DNA of 64,000 nt from an uncultured Collinsella sp. Its GTDB lineage: Bacteria; Actinomycetota; Coriobacteriia; Coriobacteriales; Coriobacteriaceae. A program made the translations under genes and the position numbers. Positions 16,360 through 24,418 of this stretch are shown in pieces (position 1 is the stretch's first letter; each line of letters opens with the position of its first letter). The stretch spans positions 1 through 64,000 of the forward strand of contig UQZL01000001.1 of NCBI GenBank assembly GCA_900545605.1, given 5' to 3'. The notes under the pieces are model-generated. The model worked only from the letters and a program-made list of their open reading frames with translations. It was not told the DNA's origin and ran no database searches.

Positions 16360-17328
16360 ATGAACGCACACGATCTAATTCAGGAAATCATCGAGCGCAA
16401 GGGCAAGATCGAGAATGTCTTTTGGATCGCTTGTGGCGGTTCGATGATCGACCTGATGCCGGCCAACGAGCTGCTCAAGCGCGAGGCAACCACGTTTACC
16501 TCGACGGTCTACACGGCGCGCGAGTTTTGCCTGATGGCTCCCAAGAGTCTTGGCGAGAAGTCGCTCGTCATTGCCTGCAGCCACAGCGGTAACACGCAGG
16601 AGGTCGTCGACGGCTGCGAGATGGCGCTGGCAGCCGGCGCCGAGGTCGTGGCCATGACCGACTGCGAGGGCTCCAAGATCGATAGCGGCAAGTGGACCAC
16701 CTGGGTCTATCCGTGGGGCGAAGGCGTGCCGCAGGCCGAGGTACCGCAGGGTATCGGCGCTCTGATCGCCGCCGAACTGCTCGACCAGCAGGAGGGCTAC
16801 GAGGCGCTTGCCGACATGTACGCCGGCCTTAAGCAGATGGATGCGCTGCTGCCCGCTGCCCGCGAGAAGGTCAACGCCGAGCTGGGCGATCGCTTTGCCG
16901 AGCTCTGCCAGCAGCACGAGTTCTTCTATATCCTGGGATCCGGCCCCAACTTTAGCCAGACCTACGCTATGGCCATCTGCTCGCTCATGGAGATGCAGTG
17001 GCAGCACTGCTGCTACATCCACTCCGGCGAGTACTTCCACGGCCCGTTCGAAGCCACCGAGCCCGGCGTGTTTTACTTTGTACAGCTCGGATCGGGCGAG
17101 TGCCGTCCCATGGAGGAGCGTGCGCTCGCGTTCCTCAACACGCACACCGATACGGTCATGGTGCTCGATGCGCTCGAGTACGGCGTGGGCGAGGTGCCCG
17201 CCAGCGTGCGTTCGTTCCTGGAGCCGATCTTCTTCTACGCGATGAGCTGCGAGCTGCGCGCCGCCCGCGGCAAGGTGTTTGACCACAGCCCTGAGATTCG
17301 TCGCTACATGGGCATCGAGCAGTACTAG
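16360..17328 (+). CDS. SIS-domain sugar-phosphate enzyme (SIS3)
   Basis: The 322-residue double-SIS protein is the third paralogue in this window. Landmarks are VFWIACGGSMIDLMPANEL near residue 22, a canonical SHSGNTQE phosphate loop near 72, HSGEYFHGPFE near 222 and the C-terminal IRRYMGIEQY. The first two paralogues have altered phosphate loops (SMRGTKE and SLGGSTPE), so this copy looks closest to the deglycase consensus. It lies 144 bases after GntR3 behind AAGGAGG and ends before a strong bidirectional terminator. An Amadori-compound or amino-sugar phosphate substrate is inferred from family. Confidence 0.82.
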   Translation: MNAHDLIQEIIERKGKIENVFWIACGGSMIDLMPANELLKREATTFTSTVYTAREFCLMAPKSLGEKSLVIACSHSGNTQEVVDGCEMALAAGAEVVAMTDCEGSKIDSGKWTTWVYPWGEGVPQAEVPQGIGALIAAELLDQQEGYEALADMYAGLKQMDALLPAAREKVNAELGDRFAELCQQHEFFYILGSGPNFSQTYAMAICSLMEMQWQHCCYIHSGEYFHGPFEATEPGVFYFVQLGSGECRPMEERALAFLNTHTDTVMVLDALEYGVGEVPASVRSFLEPIFFYAMSCELRAARGKVFDHSPEIRRYMGIEQY

Positions 17329-17382
17329 GTAACGGGGAAAGCATTCACCTTCGATTCGCAAGCGTGTCGTGTGAGTCAAAAA

Positions 17383-17418
17383 AGCGGGCCGCGCCGGGGA
17401 TTTCCGGCGCGGCCCGCT
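17383..17418. terminator. bidirectional terminator between SIS3 and the dehydrogenase
   Basis: A 15-bp perfect GC-rich stem (17383-17397 with 17404-17418) has a six-base loop. An A-run lies upstream (GTCAAAAAAGC), which gives a T-run for the minus strand. It serves the convergent genes on either side. Confidence 0.85.
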
Positions 17419-17460
17419 TGGTATCGCGCATAGATTCATAAGGTTGCGGCAGCCAGCGGC

Positions 17461-18438
17461 TTACTTGGCGTCGTAGGCCTCGGCGTCCCACCAGTCGAGC
17501 TGGGCGATGTTGTCGCGGATGTGCTGGCAGCTCTTGTGGAAGCCCTCGAGCTCGTACTCGGACAGGTCCAGCGTGTAGACTTCCTCGACGCCCTCGGCAC
17601 CGATCACGCACGGCAGGGAGGTAAAGATGCCCTCCTCGCCATACTGGCCGGTCATGAGCGTGGATGCCGAAAGCACGGTGTGCTCATTGTGCAGCACGGC
17701 GGCGCAGACGCGCGCGGCGGAGTTGGCGACGGCGTACTCGGTGCACTGCTTGCCGGCGTAGGTCACATAGCCGCCCTTGCGTGCGAGCTCCTCGACCTCC
17801 ATGTGGTCGAAGGCGTACTTGTCGGGGTTTTCGGCCTGAAGCTCGTTGAGGCTCTTGCCGGCGATGGTTGCTGCCTTAAAGGCGGCCAGCTGGCTAAAGC
17901 CGTGCTCGCCGATCATGTAGGCGTCGATGGACTTGGGGCTCACGCCGACCTTCTTGGAGATCTCGGTGCGCAGGCGGGCGGAGTCCAGGCCGCAGCCCGA
18001 GCCGATGATCTTCTTGGGATCGTAGCCGGTCAGGTGCCACAGCTCGGTACACACGACGTCGCAGGGGTTGGAGATGCTTACAAAGATGCCGTCAAAGCCG
18101 GCGTCGACGATGCGCTTGGCAAAGGTGCGGGCGGCGTCGGTGGTAAAGAATAGCTCACCGTCGCGGTTGCCGGCGGCCAGCGCAACCTTGCCGGCGGCGT
18201 TGACGATGACGTCGCAGCAGGCCAGCTCCTCGTAGTGGTCGTAGCAGTTGACGATCTTGGTGTTGTACGGGACAAACGAAAGGGAGTCGCGCAGGTCCTG
18301 GACCTCGGACGTCACCTTGGCCTCGTTGATATCGCACAGGTACAGCTCATCGGCAATGCCCTGCATGAGCAGGCTGTTGGCGACATGTGCTCCTACGTGG
18401 CCCTGGCCGACCACACCGATCTTACGCGTCTGGTACAT
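17461..18438 (-). CDS. L-lactate / L-2-hydroxyisocaproate dehydrogenase family protein
   Basis: The 325-residue NAD-dependent 2-hydroxyacid dehydrogenase of the LDH/MDH superfamily reduces 2-oxoacids to L-2-hydroxyacids. It has an N-terminal Rossmann motif IGVVGQGHVGAHVA, the SISNPCDV loop near residue 122, LDSARLR (residues 151-157, Asp152 and Arg155) and the catalytic His179 in MIGEHGFSQ. The active-site loop reads AGKVALAAGNRDGE rather than the LDH-type AGVxQxxGExR. Together with EELARKGGY and the TEYAVANSAARV pattern, this places it nearer L-2-hydroxyisocaproate dehydrogenase than classical L-LDH. ATG 18438 is chosen for its GAAAGGA site seven bases upstream; an ATG at 18477 would add 13 unlike residues. 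Confidence 0.85.
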   Translation of the reverse strand: MYQTRKIGVVGQGHVGAHVANSLLMQGIADELYLCDINEAKVTSEVQDLRDSLSFVPYNTKIVNCYDHYEELACCDVIVNAAGKVALAAGNRDGELFFTTDAARTFAKRIVDAGFDGIFVSISNPCDVVCTELWHLTGYDPKKIIGSGCGLDSARLRTEISKKVGVSPKSIDAYMIGEHGFSQLAAFKAATIAGKSLNELQAENPDKYAFDHMEVEELARKGGYVTYAGKQCTEYAVANSAARVCAAVLHNEHTVLSASTLMTGQYGEEGIFTSLPCVIGAEGVEEVYTLDLSEYELEGFHKSCQHIRDNIAQLDWWDAEAYDAK

Positions 18439-18648
18439 ATATGTATCCTTTCGGCCGAGTTTTTCGCGTCGAACCATTGTAGCGTCCTGCTGTCACTTTG
18501 CTAGACTAAAGCGCCGTAGATTTTTGGGACATGCCTTAATCTCTACTTTTGGCTGTTTTGAACCACTGGCGGTGTCTCGGGGCGATACGCTCGCGCGGAT
18601 GGGGCCGGTCGTTGTACCATAACTGCAACTGACTCGTAAGGAGCATCC

Positions 18649-19575
18649 ATGCCCATTCGTATCCCCGATGCCCTCCCTGCCGCCGCGCAGCTCGAGAGCG
18701 AGAACATCTTTGTCATGACCGAGTACCGCGCACTGCACCAGGACATCCGTCCGCTGCGCGTGCTCATCCTCAACCTCATGCCCACCAAGATTGCCACCGA
18801 GACGCAGATCATGCGCAAGCTCTCCAACACGCCGTTGCAGGTGGAGGTGGACCTGCTGCGCACCAAAACGCACGAGGCCACGCACGTGAGCGCCGGCCAT
18901 CTGGAGACGTTTTACCGCACGTTCGACGACATCTGCGACATCCACTACGACGGCCTGATCATCACGGGCGCGCCGGTGGAACAGATGCCGTTCGAGGAGG
19001 TCGACTACTGGCCCGAGCTCTGCCAGATCATGGATTGGTCCACCACGCACGTGCACTCTACGCTGCACATTTGTTGGGGCGCGCAGGCCGGCCTGTACCA
19101 TCATTACGGTATCCAGAAGTACGATCTGCCGGCAAAGGCGAGCGGCGTGTTCGAGCATTATCTAGTGAAGCCGAAAAGCCCGCTGGTCCGCGGCTTTGAC
19201 GACCGCTTCTATGCCGTACATTCGCGCAACACCGACGTGCGCCGCGAGGACGTGGAGGCCGAGCCGCAGCTTGAGGTCGTGGCCGTGTCCGACGAGGTGG
19301 GCCTGTACATCGTCAAGTCGACCGACAGCCGTCGCTTCTTTGTCTTTGGCCATCCCGAGTACGACACCGATACGCTGCGCCTGGAGTACGAGCGCGATGT
19401 GAAGCGCGGGCTCAACCCGGAGGTGCCGGCGCACTACTTTCCGGGTGACGACCCCTCCGCCGAGCCGCGCAACGTCTGGCGCAGCCAAGCTCAGCTGTTC
19501 TACACCAACTGGCTCAACTACTACGTCTACCAGACCACGCCCTACGACCTGGCCCGCGCCGGCGAGGAGCACTAG
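18649..19575 (+). CDS. metAA: homoserine O-acetyltransferase, MetA type
   Basis: The 308-residue MetA-family enzyme activates homoserine by acylation in methionine synthesis. The catalytic nucleophile is Cys142 (HICWGAQAG), and His235 and Glu237 lie in FGHPEYD. Residue 111 is Glu (ITGAPVEQM). In characterised MetA enzymes Glu111 selects acetyl-CoA, while Gly111 gives succinyl-CoA. The acetyl product is therefore predicted despite the traditional name homoserine O-succinyltransferase. A GTAAGGAG site precedes the ATG. No SAM riboswitch or S-box pattern was recognised in the 210 bases upstream. Confidence 0.92.
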   Translation: MPIRIPDALPAAAQLESENIFVMTEYRALHQDIRPLRVLILNLMPTKIATETQIMRKLSNTPLQVEVDLLRTKTHEATHVSAGHLETFYRTFDDICDIHYDGLIITGAPVEQMPFEEVDYWPELCQIMDWSTTHVHSTLHICWGAQAGLYHHYGIQKYDLPAKASGVFEHYLVKPKSPLVRGFDDRFYAVHSRNTDVRREDVEAEPQLEVVAVSDEVGLYIVKSTDSRRFFVFGHPEYDTDTLRLEYERDVKRGLNPEVPAHYFPGDDPSAEPRNVWRSQAQLFYTNWLNYYVYQTTPYDLARAGEEH

Positions 19576-19617
19576 GCTGCGATGGTACTGCTGTAGCCGT
19601 GGCTGATATGGCGGCGA

Positions 19618-20214
19618 TTAGGCGCTGATGATGTGGGGTAGCGGCAGGTCGTGAGCGTCGGTGGGAACGCGGTCGACACGCTGCTCGTCAAAGGCGATGC
19701 CGATGATTTGGCATGCGGGCGAGAGCATGGGCAGGTAGCGGTCGTAGCAACCGCCGCCGTAGCCCAGGCGCGCTCCGGTTTGGTCGAAGGCCACGAGCGG
19801 CACGACGATCATGTCGAGAGCTTCGGCAGGCACGATAGGGAAGTGGTTGCTGTCGATGTCCGTGGCCGCAAAGGCCCGCGTAGGGTGGGCGATAAACGGA
19901 GCCGCGGACGCATCGTCGGCGGCAACTGCCCGCATACACATGCGCTGGCCACAAGCTGCGGCATCAATTGCCGAGAGCATGCACGGATAGGCTACGCGCC
20001 AGCCGCGCACGGCGGCCGCAGCGGCAAACGCGGCTGGGTTGACTTCGGAACCCATCGCGGCATAGACGGCAACGGTGTGCGGTGCCGCGGGATCCGAGCG
20101 ACCCAGTCGCTCAACCAGCCGCGCACAGATAACGGCAGACTTCGCCGCCCGCACATCCAAATCAAGAGCGTCACGTCGGGCAATCACCGCCCGTCGCAAC
20201 TCAGCCTTGTCCAT
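19618..20214 (-). CDS. 5-formyltetrahydrofolate cyclo-ligase
   Basis: The 198-residue cytosolic enzyme converts 5-formyl-THF to 5,10-methenyl-THF with ATP. The diagnostic C-terminal motif LGYGGGCYDRYL is present near residue 155, along with an N-terminal basic helix (ELRRAVIARRDAL) and VVPLVAFDQTGARLG before the motif. ATG 20214 is chosen because it gives the usual start MDKAELRR; a TTG at 20241 would add nine residues and run into a repeat. It converges with metA across a 42-base gap with no clear hairpin. Confidence 0.9.
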   Translation of the reverse strand: MDKAELRRAVIARRDALDLDVRAAKSAVICARLVERLGRSDPAAPHTVAVYAAMGSEVNPAAFAAAAAVRGWRVAYPCMLSAIDAAACGQRMCMRAVAADDASAAPFIAHPTRAFAATDIDSNHFPIVPAEALDMIVVPLVAFDQTGARLGYGGGCYDRYLPMLSPACQIIGIAFDEQRVDRVPTDAHDLPLPHIISA

Positions 20215-20231
20215 CCCGGCCCTCTCTCCCA

Positions 20232-20278
20232 AACCTACCAAAAAGGGACAGGTTTATTTTGGCAGGTTTTATCTGGGC
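20232..20278. repeat. REP-like palindrome, family B copy 3 (inverted)
   Basis: This is the complement of the copies at 10247 and 12127. It reads AACCTACCAAAAAGGGACAG, then GTTTATTTTGGCAGG and TTTTATCTGGG. It lies immediately upstream of the 5-FCL start, again next to a translation start as for the HAD gene. Confidence 0.8.
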
Positions 20279-20282
20279 AAAC

Positions 20283-20323
20283 GTCGAAGCCGCCACAAAG
20301 GCGCCCTGTGTGGCGGCTTCGAC
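20283..20323. terminator. terminator hairpin downstream of hicAB
   Basis: Perfect 15-bp arms GTCGAAGCCGCCACA (20283-20297) and TGTGGCGGCTTCGAC (20309-20323) have an 11-base loop. It follows the hicB stop on the minus strand and precedes the 5-FCL gene on the same strand. Confidence 0.7.
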
Positions 20324-20335
20324 TCGACGTTGGCT

Positions 20336-20665
20336 TCACAGCGCCGCAGCGATTGCTTCAGTCACAAACTTATTGAGTGACTCACCCTTCTTTGCCGCTG
20401 CCAGCGCTGCTTGCTTGTGGAGCTCAGAGCCCGTTCTTACGTTGAACGAGCCCTTAAAAGCCCGCTCGGGTTCCTTGCCCTTCTCGGCGCAAAACTCAAG
20501 GTAATCGTCGACGGCGTCGTGGAAGCATTGCTCCACTTCTTCAGCCGTGGAGCCTTCAAATACAATTGCGTCCCTAATGCCGGCGACCATACCTGTCAGC
20601 ACGTGCTGTTCGGCATCGAACTCGACCGGGGCGAAATAACCCTTGTAAGCCAAAACGTTACTCAT
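20336..20665 (-). CDS. hicB: HicB-type antitoxin
   Basis: The 109-residue protein matches the HicB family. The N-terminal HicB fold begins YKGYFAPVEFDAEQHVLTGMVAGI, with the typical FEGSTAEEVEQCFHDAVDDYLEFC. A C-terminal ribbon-helix-helix/HicB-DNA-binding segment follows (FNVRTGSELHKQAALAAAKK...LNKFVTEAI). It neutralises HicA and usually represses the operon. ATG 20665 has GGAGG five bases upstream inside the end of hicA and overlaps that gene by eight bases; ATG 20680 would overlap it more without a better site. Confidence 0.9.
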   Translation of the reverse strand: MSNVLAYKGYFAPVEFDAEQHVLTGMVAGIRDAIVFEGSTAEEVEQCFHDAVDDYLEFCAEKGKEPERAFKGSFNVRTGSELHKQAALAAAKKGESLNKFVTEAIAAAL

Positions 20666-20921
20666 GGCTGCCTCCGACATCTTGTAGAAATCGAACGATG
20701 TTTCGGATGGTTCCCGCCGTCAATTCGTCAGATGGATGGGGTGCGTGCATCACGAACATTCTGCCGTCCGATGGCCTGTAGAAGCGAATGCGCGATCCGG
20801 ATGTCCTGCCTTTGTTGTCCATTTCAAAGCCATATGAAGCCATAACTTTAAGAAAGTCAGCAAATCTATACGTTGAAGGACGGCCAAGCAGCTGGGCGAT
20901 GAGTTTGTCGATCCGAGTCAT
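20658..20921 (-). CDS. hicA: HicA-type toxin (mRNA interferase)
   Basis: The 87-residue protein matches HicA, a double-stranded RNA-binding-like fold that degrades mRNA. It has the N-terminal LGRPSTYRFADFLKVMASYGFEM, a GSRIRFYRP segment where the catalytic His is often GSHxxF, and then MHAPHPSDELTAGTIRNIVRFL, the most conserved HicA stretch. The His normally found after GS is Arg here. HAPHP provides the other histidines. It comes first in the pair, overlaps hicB, and is preceded by a perfect 21-base palindrome at 20936. Confidence 0.85.
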   Translation of the reverse strand: MTRIDKLIAQLLGRPSTYRFADFLKVMASYGFEMDNKGRTSGSRIRFYRPSDGRMFVMHAPHPSDELTAGTIRNIVRFLQDVGGSHE

Positions 20922-20935
20922 CCTGCCTCACATCC

Positions 20936-20956
20936 TGCAACTATATTATAGTTGCA
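20936..20956. promoter_or_regulatory. perfect palindrome upstream of hicAB, likely HicB operator
   Basis: TGCAACTATA-T-TATAGTTGCA is a perfect 10-1-10 palindrome. It stands 15 bases before the hicA ATG and overlaps a plausible -10 region for the minus strand. Autoregulation through such a site is typical of HicB/RHH antitoxins. Confidence 0.7.
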
Positions 20957-21020
20957 ATTTAAGTCCGATGCAAACACTCATAATATAGAACATGTGTACG
21001 TATAGAACAAGCGTTCGAAT

Positions 21021-21057
21021 CACCACTGAGAAAGGGGACAGGCACCTTTGTGGTGGT
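21021..21057. repeat. REP-like palindrome, family A copy 3 (degenerate left arm)
   Basis: The core AAAGGGGACAGGCACCTTTG and the right arm TGGTGGT match the copy at 10942. The left arm is changed to CACCACTGAG, so the stem is weaker. It lies in the 373-base intergenic region between hicAB and the M16 gene. Confidence 0.7.
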
Positions 21058-21088
21058 CTGTGCTGTGATGGGCGTCTGCGGCGGTTTG

Positions 21089-21224
21089 TCTCGATCTGTA
21101 ACAGTAACTCGGCAAAATTGGACTTAGATGTTACAGATTTAGACAAAGGGTCGGCGTCATCCGGAAACGTCTCGATTTGTAACATCTGGAGCCAATATTG
21201 CCGCCTTAGCGTTACAGATCGAGA
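21089..21224. repeat. 136-base nested palindrome with four TCGATCTGTAAC-type units (element F)
   Basis: Outer arms TCTCGATCTGTAAC (21089-21102) and GTTACAGATCGAGA (21211-21224) pair perfectly over 14 bp. Inner AGATGTTACAGAT (21126-21138) and ATTTGTAACATCT (21175-21187) pair with one mismatch. The same 10-12-base unit thus occurs twice in each orientation. No coding potential or match to other elements in the window was seen. Confidence 0.75.
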
Positions 21225-21250
21225 TAAATCGGCAGACTGCGGCAAAAGAA

Positions 21251-21289
21251 AAAGGTAGATTTTCGGTCATGTCCCAAAAATCTACCTTT
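21251..21289 (-). terminator. terminator of the M16 peptidase gene
   Basis: A perfect 13-bp stem AAAGGTAGATTTT / AAAATCTACCTTT (21251-21263 with 21277-21289) ends on the minus strand in TTTTTCTTTTGCC. It starts six bases after the M16 stop codon. Confidence 0.85.
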
Positions 21290-21294
21290 GTGCG

Positions 21295-24200
21295 TTAGCC
21301 CAGCAGGTCGACTACGTTAAAGCCGGCGTTGCTCTTGGCGATGACGTCTCGGCCGCCAAAGACGCAGGTGGGCGACTCGGCTGCGATGCGCGTCACGTCG
21401 GCGCCGAGCGAGCGCAGCTCACCGGGCGTGGCGGCGAGCATCTGGGCGCGACGCTCCTCGCGTGCGTGCGGATCGAGCCCGGCCAGGTAGGTCGTGTTGC
21501 GGCGCTTGGTGAGCGCGTACGGCTTCACCGGCGCGTCCATGCCGCTCACGCAGCTCACGATAAAGCCCTCAAAGGCGGCCTCGTCGGGCCCAAAGCTGCC
21601 AAGCCATGCACCCGCGCGCTCCACGCGCTCAATCGAAGGATCGATCGCCGGGTCGCGGTAGGTGTAGAACGCCGTCTGACGCTCGCCGGCTGCGCGGAAT
21701 CCGCAGCCGTACGCACCGCCCTTCACGCGAATCTCGTTCCACAGGTAGTCGTAGGAGAGCGCGTTGGCAGCCACGGCCCAAGCGCCTGTCACGTCAATGC
21801 CCAGGCGACGCGGATCGCACGCACGCGCGGCAAAGCAGATGTCGCTGGGGATGACAAAAGCCTCGTGGCGGTCGCACGGCGTCGGCACCACGAGCGCGTC
21901 GCGGCCGGCATCGGCGCCGTCGCCAGCTCCCAGTCCCAAGTCGCCCGCGGCGGCCCAGTACGCGTTAAAGTCCTCATCGCTGCCGGTAAAGCTCGCCAGG
22001 CAGCCGTCGGCCACAAAGATGCGGCCTGCCAGCTCGGCAAGCTTGGCACGCAGGCCGTCCAGGCGCTCGTCAAAGTGGTCGAGCAAATCGCGCAGGAACA
22101 GGTAGAAGTCTACGCCCGAGAGCTGCTCACGCACCACGGCCGAAGGCGAGCTGTAGCTCATCGCGCGACCGAGCGCCGCCGAGTGGCCGTTGTTGATAAA
22201 GCCCTGCTCAAGCCCAATACGAATCTGCGTGAGCACGTCGCGCACGCGGTCGGCATCGGCGTCCGCCAGCAATGTGCTCGACCACACCTCGCGCGGTAGG
22301 CTCGCCAGCGCGTCGATCTTTTCGGACAGGGCGCCGGCGCTCACCAGCAAGTAGGGGCGCACGCCGTCCACTTCGGGCTGCGTCATGACCTCGGTCGTAA
22401 AGCTCAAAAAGCCCAGTTTGCCGGCGAGTAAATTGTCGAGCTCCTCGGCCGAATGCTCGCGTGTGGGCAGCTGCTTGAGCAGGCGGCAGAGCAGCGTCAC
22501 ATAGGGCAGATCCTCAAACGCGACGCAGCTCAGGTCGAAATACTGCATGGCGTAGGCCAGACGGTTGGTGGGGATGCCGTGGCGCAGGCAGGGGATGGGC
22601 GCGGTCGTGTCCACGACTAGCGGCGGCTCGGGGCGCGCCTCGCCAATGTCGGACACGCGCAGACGCGGCAGTGTGGCCTTGGCCTCGGGTGTGTCTTCCG
22701 CCTCCTGTGCGGCACGCAGTGCTGCCGTGCGCTCGACCACGTCGGCCAGCTCGGCATCGGTCATGGCGTCCCGCTTGGCTGCCAGCTCGGCGGCCTCGGC
22801 ACCCTCCGAACCCTCGGTGGCGTCCACCGGCACCAGCTCGACCAGTGCCATGTGATCGTTCTGCAGCACCAGTTCGCGCAGCAGGTCCTCAAAATAGCTG
22901 CCGTCCAGCTCGCCACGCAGCTCCTCGTACACCGGGCCGTACTTGAGCGCCAGCGTCGCGGCGTCGTCATCGTAGAGCCAGGTGCTCAGCGCGTCGCACG
23001 CAATGGCCACGCCGTCGGCGATACCGTAGTCGCGCTGGCGCAGGTCGTATTCGTTGCTGCTGATGATGGCTTCCAGGCGCTCGCGCGGAACGCCATGCTC
23101 GCATAGGTCGCGGCAGGCGTCCTGGAACACGCGGCGCAGCTCGCGCGCCACGCCGGGCTGCGCGTTTTGCAGCATGATGAGCTCGTAGGGCTGCAGGCTC
23201 TCGGCCGCGGTGTAGCTCGCCACGTTGCCGCCCAGGCCGGCGAACAGAATGGCCTTCTTAACCGGCGCTTCGTTGGAGCCCAGCAGCGCCTCGAACAGGA
23301 TATCCGCTGCGATCGTGCGCTTGCGGTCGAGCGCGCTGCCCAGCACAAGGCCCAGGCCCACCAGGGCGTTCTCGGGCGTGGTAGCCATCTCGATGCGCTT
23401 GTACTCGCAGGTCACGGGCGCCTGCACGCCCAGCGGATTGGGCGCCAGCGTGGACGGGTCCTCGCCGGCGGCGACGGCAGCGTCCATGCGGCGGCTCGCG
23501 GCACTCGGCTGCGACAGATAGCGCTCGTCCAAAAAGGCCAGGGCGCGGTCCACGTCCAGGTCGCCGTAAAGCGTGATGTAGGAGTTGGAAGGATTGTAGT
23601 GGCGCGCGTGCGTGTCCAGGAACTGCTCGTAGGTGAGCGCGGGAATCGCGCGCGGGTCGCCACCGCTTTCGTGCGCATAGGCGGTGTCGGGATAGAGCGC
23701 GGCGTTGACGGCGTCGTCCAACACGCTCATGGGATCGGACAGCGCACCCTTCATCTCGTTGAACACCACGCCGTTATAACGCAGCGTGCCCTCGTGCAGG
23801 CTCGCGGCGCTGCTGTCGCCGTCGCCCTCCGGCAGGTCCAGTTCGTAGTGCCAGCCCTCCTGCTCAAAAATGGTGGGCTTGGTATAGATGGCCGGGTTGA
23901 ACACCGCGTCCAGGTACACGTCCATCAGGTTGTACAGATCCTGCTCGTTGGTGGTGGCAACGGGGTAGATGGTTTTGTCGGGGTAGGTCATGGCGTTGAG
24001 GAACGTCTGCATGGAGCTCTTGATCAGATCGACAAACGGCTCCTTGACGGGGAATTTGGCCGATCCGCACAGCACCGAGTGCTCAAGAATATGGAACACG
24101 CCGGTGGAATCGGCCGGCGGCGTCTTAAAGCCAATGGCAAAGGCCTTGTTCTCGTCGTCGCACGCCAGGTACAGCAGGCGAGCGCCCGATGCGGTGTGGC

Positions 24201-24330
24201 GCAGCACGTAGGCGTCCGAATCGAGCTCGGGCACGGTCTCGCGGCGCTCGACGGCAAAGCCGTGGCAGGTGGTGCCGGGCACCAGCAGTGCGGCGGCAGC
24301 GGCGCGCGGGTCGGTTGAGGTGGTGGGCAT
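21295..24330 (-). CDS. M16C-family zinc metallopeptidase (PreP/Cym1-like)
   Basis: The 1011-residue protein has the inverted zinc motif HxxEH at His80-x-x-Glu83-His84 (FHILEHSVLCGS). This is followed by KFPVKEPFVDLIKSSMQTFLNAMTYPD (residues 92-118, split here), the standard opening of the presequence-protease branch. Four M16 domains in two halves fit the length. Such enzymes are oligopeptidases that degrade peptides of roughly 10-70 residues in a closed chamber. No signal peptide is seen, so it should be cytosolic. ATG 24330 has AAAGGAG seven bases upstream; the longer frame to 24573 runs through a repeat and is not used. Confidence 0.9.
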   Translation of the reverse strand: MPTTSTDPRAAAAALLVPGTTCHGFAVERRETVPELDSDAYVLRHTASGARLLYLACDDENKAFAIGFKTPPADSTGVFHILEHSVLCGSAKFPVKEPFVDLIKSSMQTFLNAMTYPDKTIYPVATTNEQDLYNLMDVYLDAVFNPAIYTKPTIFEQEGWHYELDLPEGDGDSSAASLHEGTLRYNGVVFNEMKGALSDPMSVLDDAVNAALYPDTAYAHESGGDPRAIPALTYEQFLDTHARHYNPSNSYITLYGDLDVDRALAFLDERYLSQPSAASRRMDAAVAAGEDPSTLAPNPLGVQAPVTCEYKRIEMATTPENALVGLGLVLGSALDRKRTIAADILFEALLGSNEAPVKKAILFAGLGGNVASYTAAESLQPYELIMLQNAQPGVARELRRVFQDACRDLCEHGVPRERLEAIISSNEYDLRQRDYGIADGVAIACDALSTWLYDDDAATLALKYGPVYEELRGELDGSYFEDLLRELVLQNDHMALVELVPVDATEGSEGAEAAELAAKRDAMTDAELADVVERTAALRAAQEAEDTPEAKATLPRLRVSDIGEARPEPPLVVDTTAPIPCLRHGIPTNRLAYAMQYFDLSCVAFEDLPYVTLLCRLLKQLPTREHSAEELDNLLAGKLGFLSFTTEVMTQPEVDGVRPYLLVSAGALSEKIDALASLPREVWSSTLLADADADRVRDVLTQIRIGLEQGFINNGHSAALGRAMSYSSPSAVVREQLSGVDFYLFLRDLLDHFDERLDGLRAKLAELAGRIFVADGCLASFTGSDEDFNAYWAAAGDLGLGAGDGADAGRDALVVPTPCDRHEAFVIPSDICFAARACDPRRLGIDVTGAWAVAANALSYDYLWNEIRVKGGAYGCGFRAAGERQTAFYTYRDPAIDPSIERVERAGAWLGSFGPDEAAFEGFIVSCVSGMDAPVKPYALTKRRNTTYLAGLDPHAREERRAQMLAATPGELRSLGADVTRIAAESPTCVFGGRDVIAKSNAGFNVVDLLG

Positions 24331-24418
24331 ATGCAGTCTCCTTTGACGCCCCAGCGGGGGCGAATCGAGTCGAATCCCCGAGAGTATACCCATATGGGGC
24401 CCTCGACCAATCTGCCGG

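Noticed and set aside
18478..18648. A SAM riboswitch before metA
   Set aside because: No S-box or SAM-II/IV landmarks were seen in the short upstream region.
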